From Candidatus Methylomirabilota bacterium (GTDB taxonomy: Bacteria; Methylomirabilota; Methylomirabilia; Rokubacteriales; CSP1-6): a DNA stretch of 34,470 nucleotides. A program made the position numbers and the translations under genes. The notes beneath the pieces were generated by a model. It was not told the origin of the DNA. It saw only the letters and a list, made by a program, of their open reading frames with translations, and made no database searches. Shown in pieces: positions 7,182 to 15,450 of the stretch (the stretch's first letter is position 1; each line of letters opens with the position of its first letter). The stretch is from positions 1 to 34,470 of the forward strand of contig DATFYA010000108.1 of the NCBI GenBank assembly GCA_035315345.1. The letters run 5' to 3'.

Positions 7182-9190
7182 CCGGCTTCGGCGTGATCGC
7201 GCGCTGGCTGCATCTCGCCGGCAGCCTCGGGCTGGTGGGCCTGGTCACCGCGCTGCTGCTGGCCGGCCGCGCCGATCATCCCACCGCGCGGGCGTGGGAG
7301 TCGCGCATGATCCGCTGGGCGCGCGCGCTCGCGGTGCTCGTGCTGACCACCGGCGTGGCCACGCTCGCCTTCCAGGCCGCGGTGGTCACCGGCCGCGCCG
7401 GCGCGGCCCTCGACATCGGCGAATGGATCCGGCTGCTCGGCCGGAGCCAGTTCGGCACCGTCTGGCTGGTCCGCCACGGCGTCCTGCTGCTGCTGGCCGC
7501 GCTCCTGCTCCTGCGGGAGCGCGAGCAGAGCGCCGCCGACCGGCTGGCCCTCCGCCTCGAGGCCGGCCTGCTCGCCGCGGTCGCCGCCGGCGCGATGGCG
7601 TGGGCCGGTCACGCGGCTGCGGTCGAGCCGGGCGGGCTGACCGCCGCGCTGCTCGACGCCCTGCACCTCCTCGCGGCCGGCGCCTGGTTCGGCGCGCTGG
7701 CGCCCCTCGTCGTCCTGCTGCGCGAGGCCTCCGCGGAGCGCGGACAGGACGCGCGGCCGTTCGCGGTGGTCGCGATGCGCGCCTTCTCGCGTCTGGCCCT
7801 CGTGATGATGACGCTGGTCGTGCTCACCGGCCTCGCCAACAGCTGGTTCCAGGTCGGCGGCATTCCCGCGCTGGTCGGCACGCGCTACGGCGGGCTACTG
7901 CTGCTCAAGGTCGCGCTGCTGATCCCGATCCTGATCCTCGCCCGGCACAACCGGAGCCGGCTCCTGCCACGCCTGTCCGGCGACGGCGAGACCATCGGCC
8001 GGCCCGCGATGGCGCGCCTCGGCCGGTTCGTCGCCGCGGAGGCCGGACTGGGCCTGCTGATCCTGCTGATCACCACCGGCCTCTCGCTGTCGCCGCCCGC
8101 GGTGCACGATCCGATCTGGTGGCCGTTCTCGCTCCGCTACTCGTGGGACGCCGCGGCCTCCCTGCCCGGCGGCGTCAGCCGCGTGCTGATCGGCGGCCAG
8201 ATCGCGGTGATCGGGGTGCTCGCGGTGATCGTGGGGCTGCTCCTGCGCTCCTGGCGCGTGCTGCTGGTGGGCGGCGGAGTCACCGCGCTCGCCCTCGGCC
8301 TCTGGGTCGCGCTCCCGCCCATGACCGTCGACGCGTATCCCACCACCTATCGTCGCCCCTCGGTGCCGTACCAGGCGGTGTCGGTGGCGAGCGGTCAGAC
8401 GCTCTATCGCGCGCACTGCGCGACGTGCCACGGCGCGGGCGGCCGTGGCGACGGGCCGGGCGGCGCGGGCCTGCCGAAGCCGCCCGCCGATCTCACCGCG
8501 GCGCATGCCGCGCAGCACACCGTCGGAGACATGTTCTGGTGGCTCACCCACGGCATTCCCGCGGCGGGCATGCCGCCCTTCGGAGCCGTGCTCTCCGAGG
8601 AGGACCGCTGGGACCTCATCAACTTCATCCGCACGCTCGGGGCGGGCGAGCGCGCGCGGCCGATGACCGACCTGGTGCCGCCGGGTCGGCCCTGGCTGGT
8701 GGCGCCGGACCTCACGATCGTGGTGGGCCCCGCGCCCCCCCGGAGCCTGAAGGAGCTGCGGGACCGCTGGATGGTCCTGCTCGTCCTCTTCACGCTGCCG
8801 GAGTCGCGAGCGCGCCTCGTGCAGCTGGCGGAGAGCTACAACTCGCTGCAGGCCCTCGGCGCCGAGGTGATCGCGGTCCCGCTCGGCGACGGCGCCGACA
8901 TCATTCGCCGGCTGGGCGCCGAGCCGCCGATGCTCTTCCCGGTGATCACCGACGGCGCCGCCGACATCGCGACGACCTACCGGCTGCTCTCGCGCGGGCT
9001 CGGCCCGGCCGCCGCCGCGCCGGCGCTGCACGCCGAGTTCCTGGTGGATCGTCAGGGCTACGTCCGCGCGCGCTGGCTCCCCGGCTCCCCCGGTCCCGGC
9101 TGGGACACGATGCAGACGCTGGTGGACCAGCTCCTCCTGCTCGACAAGGAAGCGCCGGCGGGCCCCGCGCCCGACGTGCACGTACACTAG
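7178..9190 (+). CDS. CopD-family membrane protein fused to cytochrome c and a Cys-less thioredoxin-fold domain
   Basis: A 670-aa three-part protein. Residues 1 to about 385 form a polytopic CopD-like copper-resistance domain with many membrane helices. A periplasmic class-I cytochrome c domain follows, with the heme motif CATCH (414-418) and a likely axial Met465 in GMPPFG. The C-terminal part (about 505-660) has the strand pattern of AhpC/SCO-type redoxins (WMVLLVLFTLPESRARL, then ALGAEVIAVPL and HAEFLVDRQGYVRARW). The redox Cys positions are empty; no Cys is seen in that domain. A role in copper uptake or delivery coupled to electron transfer is inferred. The ATG overlaps the stop of the 60-aa membrane protein. 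A CusF-like gene follows after 7 nt. Confidence 0.88.
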   Translation: MTGFGVIARWLHLAGSLGLVGLVTALLLAGRADHPTARAWESRMIRWARALAVLVLTTGVATLAFQAAVVTGRAGAALDIGEWIRLLGRSQFGTVWLVRHGVLLLLAALLLLREREQSAADRLALRLEAGLLAAVAAGAMAWAGHAAAVEPGGLTAALLDALHLLAAGAWFGALAPLVVLLREASAERGQDARPFAVVAMRAFSRLALVMMTLVVLTGLANSWFQVGGIPALVGTRYGGLLLLKVALLIPILILARHNRSRLLPRLSGDGETIGRPAMARLGRFVAAEAGLGLLILLITTGLSLSPPAVHDPIWWPFSLRYSWDAAASLPGGVSRVLIGGQIAVIGVLAVIVGLLLRSWRVLLVGGGVTALALGLWVALPPMTVDAYPTTYRRPSVPYQAVSVASGQTLYRAHCATCHGAGGRGDGPGGAGLPKPPADLTAAHAAQHTVGDMFWWLTHGIPAAGMPPFGAVLSEEDRWDLINFIRTLGAGERARPMTDLVPPGRPWLVAPDLTIVVGPAPPRSLKELRDRWMVLLVLFTLPESRARLVQLAESYNSLQALGAEVIAVPLGDGADIIRRLGAEPPMLFPVITDGAADIATTYRLLSRGLGPAAAAPALHAEFLVDRQGYVRARWLPGSPGPGWDTMQTLVDQLLLLDKEAPAGPAPDVHVH

Positions 9191-9197
9191 GCCGGCC

Positions 9198-9569
9198 ATG
9201 CGACTCTGGCGCGTCGTGCTCCTGATCAATCTGGCCCTCGCCCTGGGCCTGATGCTGGGCTATCTGGCGTGGGGCCGCGAGGTCTCGCGGCTCGGCCGGG
9301 AGCTGGACCAGGCGCGCCGTCAGCAGGCGGTGGGCGACGGGCGCTCCTGGCAGTCGCGCGGGGTGGTGCGCGCGGTGCTGCCCGAGCTGAACGTGGTCGT
9401 GCTCACCCACGACGAGCTGACCGGCTACATGGGCTCGATGACCATGGGCTTCCGGGTGCACGACCCCAAGCTCTACGATGGGCTCGACATCGGCGACGTC
9501 GTGCGCTTCACGCTTTCCGGCACCCCGCCCAACGTGGAGATCACCTCGATCGTGAAGCAGGCGCAGTGA
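9198..9569 (+). CDS. CusF-like periplasmic copper-binding protein, membrane-anchored
   Basis: 123-aa protein with an N-terminal membrane anchor (residues 4-25), a short charged linker that may be helical, and a C-terminal CusF-type small beta-barrel. The metal-site pattern of CusF, a His followed by Met residues, is seen as VVLTHDELTGYMGSMTMGF, with His71, Met78, Met81 and Met83, then DIGDVVRFTL. In the CusF family these residues bind Cu(I)/Ag(I) in the periplasm and pass it to an exporter or acceptor. No CusCBA pump is nearby. The partner here is more likely the CopD-cytochrome fusion just upstream. It overlaps the following rhodanese gene by 4 nt (GTGA). Confidence 0.8.
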   Translation: MRLWRVVLLINLALALGLMLGYLAWGREVSRLGRELDQARRQQAVGDGRSWQSRGVVRAVLPELNVVVLTHDELTGYMGSMTMGFRVHDPKLYDGLDIGDVVRFTLSGTPPNVEITSIVKQAQ

Positions 9570-9967
9570 CATCGCAACTGGTCGCGCTGGCCCTCGCGCT
9601 CACCGCGGCCTGCGCGCCCGCCGCGCACGCCGCGCACGGCGGCGTGCCCCGCGTGGCCTACACCGAGCCCGACTACCTCAAGTGGCTGATCGAGTCGCGC
9701 CAGCCGGTGGTGGTGGTCGACCTGCGCACCGCCCAGGAGTTCGAGGCCGGCCATCTGCCCGGCGCCATCTCGGTGCCGATGACCGAGCTCGACCGGCGCT
9801 TCGGGGAGATCCCGACCTCGCCGATGGTGGTCCTCTACTGCCGGTGCTCGGTCGAGGAGGCCGCCACCGCCTACGCCTTCCTCGAGACCCGCGGCTATCT
9901 CAATCACGTGGTGCTGCAGGACGGCCTCGACGGCTGGCTGCGGCGCCGGTTTCCCGTCGTGAAGTAG
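9566..9967 (+). CDS. Exported rhodanese-domain protein
   Basis: 133-aa protein. It has an N-terminal export signal with a Cys at residue 16 (LTAAC, a weak lipobox) and an AHA-A site that could instead be cut by signal peptidase I. A single rhodanese domain follows: VVVVDLRTAQEFEAGHLPGA (49-68) and the active-site strand VVLYCRCSVEEA with catalytic Cys92. Sulfur transfer or persulfide handling in the envelope is the general role of the family. A link to copper is inferred from operon position. The GTG start overlaps the TGA of the CusF-like gene. Confidence 0.87.
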   Translation: MTSQLVALALALTAACAPAAHAAHGGVPRVAYTEPDYLKWLIESRQPVVVVDLRTAQEFEAGHLPGAISVPMTELDRRFGEIPTSPMVVLYCRCSVEEAATAYAFLETRGYLNHVVLQDGLDGWLRRRFPVVK

Positions 9968-10006
9968 CCGCCAGCCGTCACCGTCGCCGCTCCTGGGAGG
10001 AGCGCG

Positions 10007-10018
10007 AGCCGCGCGGCT
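10007..10018. promoter_or_regulatory. 12-bp palindrome touching the -35 of the metal-uptake operon
   Basis: AGCCGCGCGGCT is a perfect inverted repeat whose last base is the first T of the TTGCCG -35 box. The position would suit an operator of a repressor such as Zur. The sequence does not resemble the AT-rich Zur boxes known from other phyla, and GC palindromes of this size can arise by chance in DNA of this composition. Confidence 0.25.
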
Positions 10019-10046
10019 TGCCGCCGCCGCGCGTTGCGCGTATAAG
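10018..10046 (+). promoter_or_regulatory. Promoter of the outer-membrane/zinc-uptake operon
   Basis: TTGCCG (10018-10023), a 17-nt spacer and TATAAG (10041-10046). This is one of the best sigma70-like matches in the window. The predicted start near 10053 leaves about 6 nt before the ATG at 10059. It lies in the 91-nt gap after the rhodanese gene and separates the copper genes from the zinc-uptake genes. Confidence 0.6.
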
Positions 10047-10058
10047 TACGAGCCAGGC

Positions 10059-10379
10059 ATGCTTCCCCCGCCCGCGCTCCGCTCGCATCCCCGCGCCCGC
10101 TCGGTGATGGCCGCGCTGCTCCTGCTGCTCATCGCGCTGGCCGTTCCGGTCGAGGTGAGCCAGCCGATCCACCGGCACGACGCAGGCACCGTCGGGCTCT
10201 ACAACGAGGAGCACGTCCTCGCGAGCCTGGACTCGGTGGTCGGCGACGTGCCGCTGCCGGATTGCCGCCTCGCGGTGTTCATCGCCCTCGTGGCCGAGGC
10301 GCGCGTCACCGCCGCCGGCGCGCGGCTCTCCGCGCCGGTCCTCGATCTCGCCGACTCCCGCGCTCCGCCCCCCGCCTAG
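10059..10379 (+). CDS. Small exported protein with an HRHD motif, unknown function
   Basis: 106-aa protein of no recognised family. A basic N-terminus is followed by a strong hydrophobic stretch (MAALLLLLIALAVPVEV, residues 17-33) that reads as a signal peptide or anchor. After it comes QPIHRHDAGTVGLYNEEHV and a single downstream Cys (LPDCRL). The His/Asp cluster could bind zinc or copper, which would suit its position directly before the outer-membrane barrel and zinc-binding protein genes; this is inference. ATG 10059 is preferred because it lies 12 nt after the -10 box; ATG 10107 would give a shorter form that keeps the hydrophobic segment. Confidence 0.6.
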   Translation: MLPPPALRSHPRARSVMAALLLLLIALAVPVEVSQPIHRHDAGTVGLYNEEHVLASLDSVVGDVPLPDCRLAVFIALVAEARVTAAGARLSAPVLDLADSRAPPPA

Positions 10380-10457
10380 CCCCTCCGTTCGGTAGCGCGG
10401 TCGACGCCCGCGGGCCTCGCCCCCGGGCGCCCATTCATTCCTCACACGGAGGCGTCC

Positions 10458-11888
10458 ATGCGTGCACTGATCGCCATCGGCCTGATCGTCGTCGGCGCGG
10501 CCTTGCCCGGTCCCGCGGCCGCCCAGGAGACGGAAGCGATCCGACGAGAGCTGGAGGAGATGCGGCGGCAGTTCGAGACGATGAAGGAGGGCTACGAGCG
10601 GTCGATCAACCAGCTGAGCGAGCGCCTCAAGACGCTCGAATCCAGACCGCCCGAACCCGCCGCCCCCGCCGGGGCCCCGGCGGCCGCGGCGCCCGCGCCC
10701 CCGCCGCCCACCGTGGCCCAGCCCGCGCCGAGCCCGGCGTCCTCGGGCCCCGCCATCAACGCCGCCGATCTGGCCCGCCCGCGCCAGCCCTTCGCGCTCT
10801 ACGAGCGACGCGGGGCCGGGCAGCTGCTCTTCGACATGGGCGTGGCCGGCGACTTCGTCGGCAACCTCACCCAGCGCAACGTGGAGAAGAACGCGGGCGG
10901 CACGTTCTCCGGGCTCGAGAACCGCTTCTTCCCGCGCGAGATCGAGCTGAGCCTCTTCGGGCAGATCGATCCCTACGCGCGGGCCGAGGTGCGGCTCGAG
11001 GCGGGAGAAGAATCGCGCGGGGACGTGTCGGTGCGCCTGGCCGAGGCCTACCTCGAGCTGTTGACGCTGCCCTTCGGCACCGGCGCCCGCATGGGCCAGA
11101 TGCGCAATCGCTTCGGGCTGACCAACGCGACTCACGAGCACGATCTGCCGTTCATCGACCGCCCGAACGTGTACACCCAGTTCTTCGGCGAGGACGGGCT
11201 GGTCGAGAAGGGCGTCGAGGCCACCTGGGTGCCGCCGTTGCCCTTCTTCGTCGAGGTGCTGGGCGGCGTCTTCGACGGCGACAACGACGTGGCCTTCGGC
11301 CGGGGCAGCCTGCAGTTTCCGCTGGTGACCGGACGCGTGCGCACCTTCTTCGATCTCGACGAGTGGGGCGCGTTCCAGCTCGGGGCCTCCATCGCCAACG
11401 GACAGACGCCCGATCAGCTGAACAGCCAGATCATCGGCGCGGACGCCAAGTACAAGTACCGGCCGGACGGCTGGCCGCACCCACTCGTCACGGTGGCCGG
11501 CGAGTACCTCTACAGCATCCGGCAGGCCCTCGTCACCGACGCGCTCACCGCGACCCAGCAGAAGCGGACGCTCGAGCGCGACGGCTGGTACGTGTACGGC
11601 GAGCTCCAGCCGTTCCGCTTCGGCGCGTGGAGCCGCTGGGCCCTCGGGTTCCGTTACGACCGGACGCAGTATCCGGTCAATCCCGGGACGGAGTGGGCGG
11701 TGCAGCCGTATCTCAGCTTCATGCCGTCGGAGTTCCTGCGCTTCCGGCTCGGCTACAAGCACACCGACCGCTCGACGTGCTGCAGCTATCTCGGCTTCCA
11801 GGACCACGGGGGCAGCGCGAAGCAGGTCGACGAGTGGCTGCTGCAAGCGACGTTCATCCTCGGCGCCCATCCGGCGCATCCTTTCTAG
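10458..11888 (+). CDS. Outer-membrane beta-barrel protein, probable metal-uptake porin/receptor
   Basis: 476-aa secreted protein. A signal peptide ends near PAAAQ (residue 23). A short coiled coil (about 24-60, rich in Glu/Arg/Leu) and a Pro/Ala-rich linker (about 64-97) follow. The rest is a beta-barrel of alternating aromatic and polar strands ending in a terminal Phe, the usual Bam recognition residue. The architecture is that of trimeric, coiled-coil-tethered or phosphate-selective-like porins; a TonB plug domain is not seen. A zinc role is inferred from the ZnuA-like gene 13 nt downstream. CGGAGG lies 5 nt before the ATG. The stop codon sits inside a 14-bp palindrome that includes the ribosome site of the next gene. 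Confidence 0.82.
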   Translation: MRALIAIGLIVVGAALPGPAAAQETEAIRRELEEMRRQFETMKEGYERSINQLSERLKTLESRPPEPAAPAGAPAAAAPAPPPPTVAQPAPSPASSGPAINAADLARPRQPFALYERRGAGQLLFDMGVAGDFVGNLTQRNVEKNAGGTFSGLENRFFPREIELSLFGQIDPYARAEVRLEAGEESRGDVSVRLAEAYLELLTLPFGTGARMGQMRNRFGLTNATHEHDLPFIDRPNVYTQFFGEDGLVEKGVEATWVPPLPFFVEVLGGVFDGDNDVAFGRGSLQFPLVTGRVRTFFDLDEWGAFQLGASIANGQTPDQLNSQIIGADAKYKYRPDGWPHPLVTVAGEYLYSIRQALVTDALTATQQKRTLERDGWYVYGELQPFRFGAWSRWALGFRYDRTQYPVNPGTEWAVQPYLSFMPSEFLRFRLGYKHTDRSTCCSYLGFQDHGGSAKQVDEWLLQATFILGAHPAHPF

Positions 11889-11893
11889 AAAGG
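11880..11893. promoter_or_regulatory. 14-bp palindrome spanning the barrel-gene stop and the next Shine-Dalgarno
   Basis: CCTTTCTAGAAAGG is a perfect palindrome. TAG (11886-11888) in its centre is the stop codon of the barrel gene, and its right arm AAAGG is part of the AAAGGAG ribosome site for the zinc-binding protein. Folded as RNA, CCTTT could pair with AAAGG around a CTAG loop and mask that site. Alternatively it is a protein-binding operator. Confidence 0.4.
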
Positions 11894-11901
11894 AGACGGC
11901 C

Positions 11902-12822
11902 ATGCCGATCATCGCGCGAGCGCTGCTGAGCGCGGCGCTCCTCATCCTGGGTCTCGGCGCCGGCCCCGCACCCGCGGCCGGCAAGATCCGGGTCGTCGCC
12001 ACCACCACCGATCTGAAGGCGCTGACCGAGGCGGTCGGAGGCAAGCTGGTGGACGTCGACGCCCTCGCCCGCGGCAACCAGAATCCGCACGATCTCGAGG
12101 TGCGCCCGAGCCTGATGGTGAAGGTGCGCCAGGCCGATCTCCTGATCGTCAACGGCCTCGAGCTGGATCAGTGGGCCGAGGTCGTCGTGCAGGGCGCCAA
12201 CAACCCCAACGTGATCCCGGGCGCGCGGGGCCGCGTCGACGCGTCCAGCGGCGTGCCGCTGCTCGAGGTGCCGCAGACGCGCGTGGATCGCTCGATGGGC
12301 GACGTGCATCCGGTGGGCAATCCCCACTACACCGCCGACCCGGGCACGGTCGGCGTGGTCACCGCGAACATCCTCGCCGGGCTGGCGCGAGTCGCGCCCG
12401 AGCAGCGGGCGACCTTCGAGCGCAACCGCGAGGAGTTCCTCGCCCGGCTCGATCGCGCGCTGGCCGGATGGTCGGCGGAGATGGCGCCCTTCGAGGGCGC
12501 CCGGATCGTCGTGGATCACAACATGTGGCCCTACTTCCTGGCCCGATTCGGCCTGGTGCAGGCCGGATCGATCGAGGAGCGCCCGGGCATTCCCCCGACG
12601 CCCGCCCATCTCACCCGGCTGATCGCCTCGATGAAGGAGGACAAGGTCCGCCTGATCCTGACCGTGCCGTGGGGCGACCAGAAGCTCGCGGCCCGGATCG
12701 CCCAGGAGACCGGTGTCCGGGTGGTCGTCGCGGCCTCCGCGGTGGGCGCGGTGAAAGGCACTGACGGCTACCTCGAGACCATCGACTACAATGTGAAGTC
12801 GATCGCCCAGGCCATGAAATGA
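11902..12822 (+). CDS. Metal (zinc-type) ABC transporter substrate-binding protein
   Basis: 306-aa periplasmic cluster A-I/ZnuA-family protein with a cleavable signal peptide (to about PAPAAG, residue 27) and no lipobox. The expected metal ligands are visible: His63 in NQNPHDLEV, His142 in VGNPHYTADP, His206 in VDHNMWPYFLARFG, and a C-terminal acidic region (TVPWGDQKLA). The His-rich loop of many ZnuA proteins is missing. It differs clearly from the lipoprotein ZnuA two genes downstream. AAAGGAG lies 6 nt before the ATG. It overlaps the permease gene by 4 nt (ATGA). Zinc is most likely; manganese cannot be ruled out. Confidence 0.88.
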   Translation: MPIIARALLSAALLILGLGAGPAPAAGKIRVVATTTDLKALTEAVGGKLVDVDALARGNQNPHDLEVRPSLMVKVRQADLLIVNGLELDQWAEVVVQGANNPNVIPGARGRVDASSGVPLLEVPQTRVDRSMGDVHPVGNPHYTADPGTVGVVTANILAGLARVAPEQRATFERNREEFLARLDRALAGWSAEMAPFEGARIVVDHNMWPYFLARFGLVQAGSIEERPGIPPTPAHLTRLIASMKEDKVRLILTVPWGDQKLAARIAQETGVRVVVAASAVGAVKGTDGYLETIDYNVKSIAQAMK

Positions 12823-13661
12823 TCGCGGTCTCGACGCACGATCTCCTCGCCCTGATGTGGCTGCCGTTCCTGATGTGCCTCGTCCTCACCGGCATCCACG
12901 CCTATCTCGGCTTCCACGTGCTGAGCCGCGAGGTGATCTTCGTGGACATCGCGCTCGCCCAGATCGCCGCGCTGGGCGCGACCGGCGCGTTCCTCGTGGG
13001 CTTCGAGCTGGACACCTGGGAGTCGTACGCGGCGGGCCTGGGCTTCACGATCCTCGGCGCGCTGGTGCTGGCCCTCACGCGCAGCCGCACCCGCCGCGTC
13101 TCGCACGAAGCGGTGATCGGCGTGGTCTACGCGGTATCCTCCGCGGGCGCGGTCCTGCTCGCCGACCGCACGCCGCACGGGGCCGAGCATCTGCGCGGCA
13201 TGCTGGTGGGCAGCATCCTGAGCGTCAGCGGGAGCGAGGTGCTCGAGGTCGCGATCCTCTACGCGCTGGTCGGCCTCTTCCACTGGCTTTGCCGCCGCCC
13301 CTTCTTCCTGATCTCCACCGACCCGGAGCGCGCCTACCGCGAGGGGTGGGCGGTGCGCGGCTGGGACTTCCTCTTCTACGCCTCGTTCGGGGTGGTCGTC
13401 ACCTCGTCGGTCCGCATCGCGGGCGTCCTGCTCGTGTTCTCGTACCTGATCGTGCCCGCCCTCGCCGGCATCCTCCTGGCGAGCCGCATCGGAACCCGCC
13501 TCGTGGTGGGCTGGCTCTTCGGGGCGGGCGTGAGCGTGGCCGCGATGCTCGCCTCCGCGGTGCTGGACCTGCCGACCGGCGCCACCGTGGTCTGCGCCTT
13601 CGGCCTCTGCCTGCTCGCCCTCGGCCTCACCACGCGGGTGCAGCGACGCCGATGGGCGTGA
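12819..13661 (+). CDS. Metal ABC transporter permease (ZnuB/ABC-3 family), first copy
   Basis: 280-aa inner-membrane permease of the ABC-3 family, with about eight hydrophobic segments. Features of ZnuB proteins include GFHVLSREVIFVDIALAQIA near residue 40 and the segment SSVRIAGVLLVFSYLIVPAL near residue 200, the strongly conserved membrane stretch of this family. It overlaps the upstream binding-protein gene (ATGA) and is followed by a second binding protein. No ATPase is adjacent, so it probably uses the single ATPase about 4 kb downstream or one elsewhere. It is distinct in sequence from the second permease (18615). Confidence 0.88.
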   Translation: MIAVSTHDLLALMWLPFLMCLVLTGIHAYLGFHVLSREVIFVDIALAQIAALGATGAFLVGFELDTWESYAAGLGFTILGALVLALTRSRTRRVSHEAVIGVVYAVSSAGAVLLADRTPHGAEHLRGMLVGSILSVSGSEVLEVAILYALVGLFHWLCRRPFFLISTDPERAYREGWAVRGWDFLFYASFGVVVTSSVRIAGVLLVFSYLIVPALAGILLASRIGTRLVVGWLFGAGVSVAAMLASAVLDLPTGATVVCAFGLCLLALGLTTRVQRRRWA

Positions 13662-14551
13662 CCCGGCACGGCCTCTCGCTGGCTCTGGCCACGCTCGCGG
13701 TGGCCGGCTGCGAATCGGGCGGCCCGCCGACGAAGCCACAGGTCGTGGCCACCGTGTATCCGCTCTGGGAGTTCTCGCGCCAGGTGGCCGGGGCCCGCGC
13801 CGACGCGGTCGCGCTGGTCCCACCGGGGGTGGAGCCGCACGATTGGGAGCCGTCGCCGCGCGACGTCTCGCTGACCCGGCGGGCCAGCGTCCTCGTCCAC
13901 AGCGGCACCGGCCTCGACGCCTGGTCGCAGAAGCTGCTGACCGGCGGCGCGGGGCCCCGCGTGGTGGTGGATGCCAGCCGCGGCCTCGATCTCATCCGGT
14001 CGGGCGGCGTGGTCGACCCGCACGCGTGGCTCGATCCCCGGCTCGCGCGCGCGCAGGTGGAGGCCATCGAGGCCGGCCTCGCGCAGGCCGATCCGCCCGG
14101 CCGCGCGACCTACTCGGCCAACGCGCGCGCGTACGCGGCCCGGCTCGACGCGCTCGACCGGGCGTTCCGCGAGGGCCTCCAGGACTGCGCCCGGCGGGAC
14201 CTGGTGACCGCGCACGCCGCGTTCGGCTACCTGGCCCGGCGGTATCGGCTGACCGAGTGGCCGGCGATGGGCCTGACCCCCGAGGCCGAGCCGAGCCCGG
14301 CGGACCTGGCCGCGCTCGTGAGACGGGCGCGCGAACTCAAGGTGACCCACGTCTTCTACGAGCCGCTGGTGAGCCCGCGCATCGCCGAGACGCTGGGTCG
14401 CGAGATCGGCGCCCGGCCGCTGCCGCTCGATCCGGTGGAAGGGCTCACGCGACAGGATAGCGAGGCGGGCCTCGGCTACGTCGAGCTGATGCAGGCCAAC
14501 CTCGCCAACCTGCGCACCGCGCTCGATTGCCGCAAGCCGGTCGGCCCGTGA
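13652..14551 (+). CDS. Second metal-binding protein of the ZnuA family, lipoprotein
   Basis: 299-aa cluster A-I binding protein with a clear lipobox (LAVAGC, Cys20), so it is expected to be membrane-tethered on the periplasmic side. The ligands match classic ZnuA: His63 (VEPHDWEP), His124 (VDPHAWLDP), His188 (TAHAAFGYLARRY) and Glu237 (FYEPLVS). There is no His-rich loop. The ATG start overlaps the permease gene by 10 nt; a GTG at 13658 giving a GTGA overlap is an alternative. The DPHxWLDP and TAHxAFGY patterns make zinc the best guess. With the soluble paralogue upstream, the locus has two receptors for one permease. Confidence 0.9.
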   Translation: MGVTRHGLSLALATLAVAGCESGGPPTKPQVVATVYPLWEFSRQVAGARADAVALVPPGVEPHDWEPSPRDVSLTRRASVLVHSGTGLDAWSQKLLTGGAGPRVVVDASRGLDLIRSGGVVDPHAWLDPRLARAQVEAIEAGLAQADPPGRATYSANARAYAARLDALDRAFREGLQDCARRDLVTAHAAFGYLARRYRLTEWPAMGLTPEAEPSPADLAALVRRARELKVTHVFYEPLVSPRIAETLGREIGARPLPLDPVEGLTRQDSEAGLGYVELMQANLANLRTALDCRKPVGP

Positions 14552-15414
14552 CCGCGCGCATCTGCTTCGTGACGTGCCGGCGCTGGCCCGAGATCTCGGA
14601 GAGCGATCGGCTGGCCCGGCGCGCGCTCGAGAGCCGCGGCGCCGTCGTCGAGGCCCGTCCGTGGAACGGCCCCGGGACGGAGTTCGGCGGCTTCGACGCG
14701 GTGGTGCTGCGCTCGAACTGGGAATACCACCTGGACCCCGAGGGCTTCCGCGCCTGGCTCGACGGCGTCGAGCGGGCCGCCGCGCGGGTCTGGAACCCGC
14801 CGGACCTCGTCCGCTGGAACCTGAGCAAGCGATATCTGATCGCGCTGCAGGGAGCCGGCGTGCCCACGATCCCGACCGTGCTCTTCGATCCCGCCGAGCC
14901 CGGCGACGGCCTCACCGCCCTGCTCGAGCGTCGCGGGTGGCAGCGCGCGGTGATCAAACCGGAGGTCGGGGCTTCCGCGCACGAGACCCGGCTCGTCACA
15001 CCGGCGACTGCGGCGGAGAGCGCCGCCGAGGTCGCGAGCGGGGCCATGCACCTGCCGGTGCTCGTCCAGCCGTTCATCGAGGAGATCGAGACCCGCGGCG
15101 AGTGGTCGCTGATCTTCATCGACTCGCTCTTCACCCACGCGGTGCTCAAGCGGCCCGCCCCCGGGGACTTCCGGGTCCAGCCGCGGCTCGGAGGGACGGT
15201 CGAAGCGGGCCGGCCGCCCGACGACGCGCTCGCCGCCGCCCGCACCGCATTGGCCGCACTGCCGTGCCCTCCGCTCTACGCGCGCATCGACGGCGTGGCG
15301 ACGCGCGACGGCTTCCGCATCATGGAGGTCGAGGTCAACGAGCCGGGCCTCTTCTTCACCCACGGGCCCGAGGGCGCCGAGCGCCTGGCCGCCGCGATCC
15401 TCCGCGCGCTCTGA
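14548..15414 (+). CDS. ATP-grasp domain protein (RimK/glutathione-synthase/DcsG-like)
   Basis: 288-aa cytosolic ATP-grasp enzyme, a family that joins a carboxylate to an amine or thiol through an acylphosphate. An N-terminal pre-grasp region (residues 1-90) includes AVVLRSNWEYHLDP. The ATP-binding lysines are likely Lys94 and Lys137 (AVIKPEVGAS). The hinge is VLVQPFIEEI (171-180). DFRVQPRLGG (207-216) and MEVEVNEPG (259-267) supply metal/ATP contacts. The closest pattern I recall is the DcsG-like group (D-cycloserine ligase relatives), but the substrates are unknown. The GTG overlaps the stop of the lipoprotein ZnuA gene (GTGA), so it is cotranslated with zinc-uptake genes. Confidence 0.82.
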   Translation: MTARICFVTCRRWPEISESDRLARRALESRGAVVEARPWNGPGTEFGGFDAVVLRSNWEYHLDPEGFRAWLDGVERAAARVWNPPDLVRWNLSKRYLIALQGAGVPTIPTVLFDPAEPGDGLTALLERRGWQRAVIKPEVGASAHETRLVTPATAAESAAEVASGAMHLPVLVQPFIEEIETRGEWSLIFIDSLFTHAVLKRPAPGDFRVQPRLGGTVEAGRPPDDALAAARTALAALPCPPLYARIDGVATRDGFRIMEVEVNEPGLFFTHGPEGAERLAAAILRAL

Positions 15415-15450
15415 TCGCCCGAGCCGCCGCGCGCGTCGGCGCGTCGGGAG

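Noticed and set aside
9978-12152. Long minus-strand open frame opposite the barrel gene and the start of the first ZnuA
   Set aside because: No recognisable domain; it would cross a good plus-strand promoter and the barrel gene with its signal peptide.
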